Assembly: GCA_025403435.1 (NCBI GenBank)
Contig: CM046341.1
Location: forward strand, 25,842,571-25,906,570
Origin: Artocarpus heterophyllus
Taxonomy: Eukaryota; Streptophyta; Magnoliopsida; Rosales; Moraceae
Length of the DNA stretch: 64,000 nt
Direction of reading: 5' to 3'
The position numbers and the translations under genes are program-made. The notes beneath the pieces are model-generated. The model did not search any database. It was not told where the DNA came from and saw nothing but the letters and a program-made list of their open reading frames with translations. Below, piece by piece: positions 59,601 to 64,000 of the stretch. Positions within the stretch are counted from its first letter, which is position 1, and each line of letters opens with the position of its first letter.

Positions 59601-62452
59601 TTTCAGCAACAATGAATGGTAATCTGCCATGAAAACGCTTGTATTTTGCCTGAAAATTAGGAGAATATCAAATGGAAAAACGTAAAATGAGAAGATAGCT
59701 CACGGCAGTTATGCGAGGAAAAAAAAAACTATGTAAAGTTATTTTTACCATTATTATCATTATATTGTTTTGGTGATGTGCATGTGTTTTTTTTTTTTTA
59801 AGAGGTGGAGAGGGGCAACAAAATTTGTATCTTCTTTTTTAGAATTGTTAACCTTCTGACGTAGAACAAATTAAAAGGAATCTTTTCCTACAATAAGAAA
59901 ATTTAGAAGAAACTATTTCAGAGCATGTAGAGATACGAACAAGATACAACTCAAGTGTGACCCATTGACTATTCCCCTTGTATGGTTGAGCCCTCGAACT
60001 CATATCAGGTGAACCACGTACAACTATTTCATTCTTTGATGAAGTCAAAAGAAGAGCATGCTTTTGCCGAGCATCCCTGATATAAAACAACTTTAGCATT
60101 TGTGACTGTAAGACCTCAACGTGGAAAATGCCATAACAGCAACCAGATAAGGATGGCATGAACTTCAAAAGCATGTAAGGCCAGTTCTATAACAAGGATG
60201 AGACTCATCTTACCCCACTCCTGTCCATGAAGAATCAATTTTATCTGGACAGCATTTCAATGACATAGCGCAAAAAACTCTTTCCAGTTCCCTGGAATGG
60301 AACCTCAAGTTACATTTTAGGTTATGAGGACGCAAACACAATTACTTTCATGGTAATATACAGTAAAATAGGATTACACCTCTTCAAGTCTGAACCCTTG
60401 AAGAATCTTAGAAGAACTGTGAAAGCCATATCATACAGATCTGCCTGGACAAGGAGATCAATTAAATTTGGCAACTCGTCCCGATCTTCTGAAAGACAAC
60501 TGGGAATAAGTTAATAAAAAAGACACATAAAAAATAATAAGAATAATAATAAAATGATGGTACAAACAAACAGGATTTTGATTTTTTAAAAGACTTAAAA
60601 ACAGAATAACTAACAGTTTTTTACCGGTGAATTTCCATTGTACTTGTGCCAATGAAAGCAAACATTCTGCCAAAGTTAGCACATATTCATTCTCAATCTT
60701 CTCAATATCAATACATTGCCGCTTCTGAGACTGAAAGCCATTGTCTTCTTCTGCAGGAATTTTAAAGTATTAGTCAGTCAAAGAAAAATAATATATATTT
60801 CAAGTTCCATTTTTTTAGAAAGAAGCAAACAAAAAATAGAGTTTGCTGCAGTAGTTACGCTCTTCTTCTATTGTTCTTCTAGCCTTTTTATTTGGATAAT
60901 GCCCTTCATGAGTAGGTCTCTCAAATAGAGGATCAATCCAAGCATACGCAGGCTGAACAAGATGGAGTGCGTTAATAGCAGCAGAGAACCCATTTAATCT
61001 TTCTTGCAAATCCAATGAACTACGCTGGAAGTCTCTCTGAGCTGCTTCAGTTTTTAAACGAGTTGAATACTGGTAGATGTAACTTGCCGCTTTCCGCCAG
61101 TTGTGTCGATGCACTTCAAAAGCATAAAGCAGCTTATACAAGTTTGGCTTTGCTAAAATATCTGAACGCTCGGCCTACACACAAATGAGCTGGTCATTAG
61201 GGTGCATTAATTACGTATTAGACTATGGTTGTCAAAGTACTCTGTTAAGATATACCTTCCAGGCAAGCTCTTGCTCCACCTTGTCAATCAAACCAATGAA
61301 GGGAAGTTGACTACCACAAAGAATCTGAAAGTGTGAAAGTGAGAATAAGATTACCAATGTGCAACAAAGCATTGGCCTTGGAAGAAAGCTAATACCACGC
61401 AACGTGTAATAAGGCCTCATCTCTAGCAGAAAATTCATATATTTACCATAATCTAGAAATTTTTTGCAACAAAATAGAAGTCTCTTAACTCTATATATTA
61501 ATAGAACGTACAAAAGCATTCAGCAAAGTAAAACCTTGTATCTTAAAAACAAAGAAACAAAGTATCTAAGATGCAGAAACAACGTCCACTCTTAGCAAAT
61601 GATTCGTGAAAAGGTCTATTTCCATCTGTTAGCATCTCTCAATGCAGCAAATACCATGTTGAGTTAGAATACTCTTTTCAGTTTTCTTAAATGTTATTTC
61701 ACAAATCATATAAAGATCCTCTGCAACCTACAGGAGACTGAAAATGAAAGCAAAAGAGTTTTAGAAATTGACAAAAGTCAACTATACTGAAGATCAAAGT
61801 AAAAGATAAAACCAGAAATCAACAAAATAAAATGGGGATGGCAACAGTTCAGTGGAAACCTTAGTGGCATTGCGTTCATAAAGGACAATAATGAAACGCC
61901 TTAAGCAAATGTTTTGGCTCTCCTCATCTGGATTTGATATTATTGCACAGTATGCGTCATAAAAGTGATTAAGATCTAATGTAAATTTGAAGACATTTGC
62001 CCAAAGCCGTCCTTTAATGGTTGTGGCTGATTCATCAAATGGGTCTACACCCTGGTTCTCTCTTTTTGTAATTAAAGCTTCTTCTACTTGCTCAAGTGCA
62101 GCAAGAGCAAACTGACATGCACCTTCACTAATATTATGTTGCTCAAACATTTGCATTGCCCATTGATAATAATGCAGCTTCCATGCAGCATCTGATATAA
62201 CTCCTCCTGGAATGTAAAAAAAAAAAAAAAACAAAAACAAAAAAACAAAAAAAAAACAAAACAAAACAAAACAAACAAACAAACAAAAGAAAAAAGGCAA
62301 CTAATTTAGTACCATGGCAGGCATAGGAAAAGATGTCTTCCATATCAAACTGCAATTCTTTTATAATCAACTCACTGGAACCAAAATGTGACAAGCCTGC
62401 TTCAGGAGGCAAACTCTGCAAGGCCGGGGCAGCATCTTTTGTGGATGAGACT
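46638..62452 (-). CDS. NUP160: Nuclear pore complex protein NUP160 (SAR1), 3' half; gene continues past right edge
   Basis: NUP160 is a scaffold nucleoporin of the outer-ring (Nup107-160/Y) complex of the nuclear pore. It is needed for mRNA export, and in Arabidopsis (SAR1) for normal auxin and hormone signalling. Twelve exons on the minus strand join in phase with GT-AG introns. Recognisable stretches are [73 protein letters not shown] and [20 protein letters not shown]. The visible part is mostly alpha-solenoid, about 550 residues, ending SDDASAAF and TAA at 46640-46638. No stop or frameshift is seen, so the gene appears functional. Earlier exons, including the beta-propeller, lie beyond 64000. 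The symbol rests on family resemblance recalled without a search. Confidence 0.9.
47929..48029 (+). repeat. Cop4 5' LTR, first part
   Basis: It starts TGTAGAAAGTCGGG and runs to the Gyp4 target duplication GTTTC (48025-48029). It aligns with the start of the 3' LTR at 58398. Confidence 0.85.
48030..48496 (+). repeat. Gyp4 5' LTR
   Basis: 467 bp. It is 26 bp longer than the 3' LTR, partly from extra AAGAAGCTGATGTGG-like and GGGGGTAGTGGAG segments near 48140-48225. Its second base is T where the 3' LTR has G. Confidence 0.92.
48500..48511 (+). other. Gyp4 primer binding site
   Basis: A perfect TGGTATCAGAGC lies three bases after the 5' LTR. Confidence 0.93.
48529..53210 (+). pseudogene. Gyp4 gag-pol with chromodomain, running into the 3' LTR
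   Basis: From ATG 48529, gag begins with a charged coiled coil (about residues 5-55) and has zinc knuckle [14 protein letters not shown] (49525-49560). Protease reads [12 protein letters not shown] (about 49768), with C in place of the usual S or T. Reverse transcriptase covers about 50390-51000 (FFDDILVYS near 50790) and RNase H about 51220-51570 ([13 protein letters not shown]). The integrase zinc finger [12 protein letters not shown]...CQVCQRHK is at about 51810-51930, with acidic residues in MDFIEGLP (52003), SDRDRIF (52183) and DGQTEVV (52281). The chromodomain is at about 52900-53030. Stops are TAG 50736 and TAA 52221. Frame changes lie near 50380, 51036 and 51945. The frame continues about 145 bp into the 3' LTR before TGA at 53208-53210. 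Confidence 0.9.
53066..53506 (+). repeat. Gyp4 3' LTR
   Basis: 441 bp. It starts TGATACGACTGAG after the purine tract TTGGGGGGCAGG, which lies within the coding frame, and ends TCTATTA before GTTTC. Confidence 0.92.
53512..53642 (+). repeat. Cop4 5' LTR, second part
   Basis: It resumes after Gyp4 and its duplication, shares CCAGGAATGCAGAGAATG with the 3' LTR, and ends CTTCA directly before the primer site at 53643. Confidence 0.85.
53688..58370 (+). pseudogene. Cop4 gag-pol (heavily decayed)
   Basis: ATG 53688 follows a run of about 18 A. Gag ([20 protein letters not shown]) covers 53688-54600 in pieces. Protease reads [12 protein letters not shown] (about 54800; DSG changed to DLG). Pre-integrase [11 protein letters not shown] (55212) and [10 protein letters not shown] (about 55297) follow. 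Integrase fragments run to 55960. Reverse transcriptase covers 56930-57720, where YVDD reads YVDH (about 57445). RNase H pieces ([18 protein letters not shown] near 57938) run to about 58370. Numerous stops and frame changes interrupt it. A stretch at about 56345-56545 between integrase and reverse transcriptase fits no domain and may be an insertion. Confidence 0.88.
58398..58598 (+). repeat. Cop4 3' LTR
   Basis: 201 bp, TGTAGAAAAGTCGGG to TTTTTCA, followed by AATAT. It lacks about 30 bp present in the 5' LTR after the Gyp4 site. Confidence 0.88.
59055..59225 (+). mobile_element. tRNA-derived SINE-like unit in NUP160 intron
   Basis: A pol III A-box-like AAGCGCAGTTGG (59071-59082) and B-box-like GGTTCAAATCTC (59112-59123) are spaced as in tRNA-derived SINE heads. 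A non-tRNA tail of about 100 bp follows. The tRNA-like part cannot fold into a full cloverleaf by eye, so a functional tRNA is unlikely. No clear duplication was found. It is sense on the plus strand, antisense to NUP160. Confidence 0.45.
59542..62452 (-). CDS. NUP160: NUP160 upstream exon block (nine exons)
   Basis: Exons on the minus strand: 62452-62313, 62206-61860, 61324-61256, 61174-60859, 60750-60625, 60488-60380, 60291-60214, 60076-59941 and 59649-59542. Phases agree at every joint; for example the 61174 exon ends with one base that completes a codon in the next. Most donors are weak (GTACTA, GTTTCC, GTATAT, GTTCGT) but required by phase and by the protein. The first exon begins mid-codon, proving more exons upstream. 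The 59941 boundary rests on phase and on the expected protein join LELYL-AKYKRF, so it is the least certain. Confidence 0.85.
62207..62312 (-). other. Short NUP160 intron made of a T/TG homopolymeric tract
   Basis: A 106 nt intron between the exons ending CHG and starting GVISDA. On the minus strand it is almost wholly T runs and (TTTTG)n/(TTTG)n up to TTTTACATTCCAG. Donor is GTACTA. The tract supplies the pyrimidine stretch and is length-unstable by nature. Confidence 0.8.
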
Positions 62453-62742
62453 CTGTATAGATTAATCAAATCAAAAGTTCACAAACCCATGGAAGGCAGA
62501 AGAAGAGAAGCATATAAGCTGTTGCCTATAACCACAAGTACGATCTCTTTCAAGCCTACTATGACAAGAGAAATTGTTAATGATCTAAAAACTATGGCGA
62601 GTTTCTGCAAGTTGACAAGGAAAATTCCATCTTTCCCATCGTTTTGGGTCAAATCAATGAGCTCTTACTAACACAAGAACCAGCAATGTTTAATAACTCT
62701 GGTGGTTCTCAGGCCACTCGTAAAACCAGAATATATCTTATA
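62453..62742. other. NUP160 intron before Cop5, no gene recognised
   Basis: Intronic DNA upstream of the first visible exon, with minus-strand acceptor ATCTATACAG at 62453. The plus-strand open frame across it is a shadow of the exon. Confidence 0.6.
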
Positions 62743-63024
62743 TGTTAACGGGCGGAATTCAATAGTTCGAATTCCTTGTGTGGAATTCCCGATTTCTTGT
62801 TTTCCTGATTTCTTGTTTTAATAATAAAAAGTCAAAGCTGTATATTAGGGATTCTGATTAAGTAATTCCTTATATTTAGGCAGTTATTTTTCCTTTTTGT
62901 TAGCAGAGTTTTTTTTTAGGAATGTTATTTACGTTTCCTGATTTTAGGAAGAGATGATTTCTTTTTCCTATATATATTGTACCGAATTATTCATAAAAAT
63001 AAGAGAAAATTATTCCTTTCTTCA
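62743..63024 (+). repeat. Cop5 5' LTR
   Basis: 282 bp with TG...CA ends and a promoter-like TATATATATTG near 62968. Only this copy is in the window. Confidence 0.8.
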
Positions 63025-63061
63025 TGATATCAAAGCCGACTCTGAAAAATAAGAAAATTCC

Positions 63062-64000
63062 ATGACAAAGTACGGTATGGCAACCGAAAATCAAACCACG
63101 TCCTCCTCTAAAATAACCTCCAGCCCACATATTATCTCCACAAGCTCCAATGGTGGATCAAAAGACAATCATTTTCCCATCACAGGACAGAAGTTGAATG
63201 GTAATAATTACCTCCAATGGTCGCAATCTGTCATGATGTTCATATGCGGAAAGGGGACGGATAATTTTTTCACCGGTGTGGCTACTGCTCCAGCAACCAC
63301 AAATCCAAAATTCAAGCAATGGAAATCAGAAACCAATATGGTCATGTCTTGGCTGATCAACTCCATGTCAAATGAAATTGGAGAAAACTTCCTTCTCTAG
63401 AACACTGCCAAAGAAATATGGGAGGCAGGAAGGGAAATCTACTCCAGTAATGAGAACACCTCAGAATTGTTCACGATTGAAACTACCCTCCATGGCCTTC
63501 ATCAAGGTGATTTATCGATAACTCAATATTTCAACATTCTCACTCGTCACTAGCAGCAACTAGATGCCTTTGAAGTGTATGAATGGGCCTGCACTAAAGA
63601 TGGCATAAGATATAGGGAGATTGTTGAAAGGAAAAGAGTGTTTAAGTTCTTAATGGGTCTCAACAAAAACCTTGATGAGGTCTGAGGAAGGACACTAGGA
63701 TCAAAACCATTGCCCAACATCCAATAAGCATTCTCCAAGGTGCATCGTGAAGAAAGTAGAAAGAAAGTGACGCTAGGATCTTCGTCCACTGTTCCAGCCA
63801 CTGAAAACTCTGCTCTAGCCGTTCAAGGAGCTCAACATTACAGCAATAACAAGAGGCAAAAGAAAGGCAGGCCATGGTGTGATCACTGCCAGAAACTAAG
63901 GCACACCCGGGACACTTGCTGGAAGATGCATGGCAAACCAGCTGATTTGAGGCCCTCTAGACCACCATTCAACAAAGAAAGCCAAGGAAATCATGCCTCA
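63062..64000 (+). pseudogene. Cop5 gag (copia), one frame with four stops
   Basis: From ATG 63062 a single frame runs to the window end: QKLNGNNYLQWSQSVMMF (copia gag N-terminus), WLINSMSNEIGENF, and a zinc knuckle CDHCQKLRHTRDTC at about 63877-63918. In-frame stops are TAG 63398, TAG 63551, TGA 63683 and TAA 63725. Three of the four are C-to-T/G-to-A type. No frameshift is seen, the same pattern as Cop3. Confidence 0.85.

Larger units (their letters stand above)
62743..64000 (+). mobile_element. Cop5: copia retrotransposon start, in NUP160 intron, runs off window
   Basis: A 282 bp LTR (62743-63024, TGTTAACGGGCGG to CTTTCTTCA) is followed without spacer by TGATATCAAAGC (63025-63036), a variant Met-tRNA primer site. 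Gag starts at 63062. The five bases before the LTR are TTATA. The 3' half lies outside the window. It is antisense to NUP160, like Cop4 and Gyp4. Confidence 0.85.

Noticed and set aside
62333..62671. 112-residue plus-strand frame
   Set aside because: Antisense to a NUP160 exon and its intron.

Overview
The window is nuclear DNA of a flowering plant, most likely a eudicot. The evidence is a spliced plant-type nucleoporin gene (NUP160/SAR1), plant Ty1/copia and Ty3/gypsy chromovirus retrotransposons, initiator-Met tRNA primer sites beside many LTRs, and AT-rich intergenic DNA. I cannot name the species.

Positions 1-37,934 are a stack of retrotransposons inserted into one another. Gyp1, a Tekay/Del-like chromovirus on the + strand, occupies 1 to 16,893, with its 5' part outside the window. 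Its 3' LTR is split by Cop1 (4,856-16,421), a copia element with three LTRs and the target duplication AATGG. To the right are pieces of an older minus-strand chromovirus LTR, Gyp2 (16,894-17,807, 20,896-22,002 and 35,521-36,788). These are separated by a solo LTR (Sol3, 17,808-20,895, duplication AAGAA), a full minus-strand gypsy element (Gyp3, 22,003-33,683) and a probable solo LTR (Sol4, 33,689-35,520). Gyp2 itself sits in the leader of Cop2, a minus-strand copia element whose LTR is at 37,525-37,934.

From 38,719 to 43,948 lies Cop3, a complete copia element with the duplication TGAAG. Its gag-pol is one reading frame broken mostly by premature stops. Next come an unidentified gene-like GC-rich stretch (44,650-45,230) and a field of degenerate short repeats (about 45,590-46,100).

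From 46,638 to the right edge runs the 3' half of NUP160 on the minus strand. Twelve exons can be read here; the first half of the gene is beyond the window. One intron (47,681-59,541) has grown to about 11.9 kb through Cop4 (47,929-58,598, duplication AATAT), whose 5' LTR was later hit by Gyp4 (48,030-53,506, duplication GTTTC). A further copia element, Cop5, begins at 62,743 upstream of the first visible exon. All three intronic LTR elements lie antisense to NUP160.

The most unusual signal is a set of short, GC-rich, dyad-symmetric words (core TCGGC-CT-GCCGA) in arrays. They occur in the LTRs and leader of Cop1 (copia) and in the LTRs of Gyp3 and Sol3 (gypsy), two unrelated superfamilies. 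In Cop1 the LTR array lies 110-120 bp upstream of the TATA box. Cop3 has a different GC-rich array in the same place. Unit numbers differ between sister LTRs, as expected of fast-evolving enhancer modules. No bacterial, viral-genome or CRISPR features are present.
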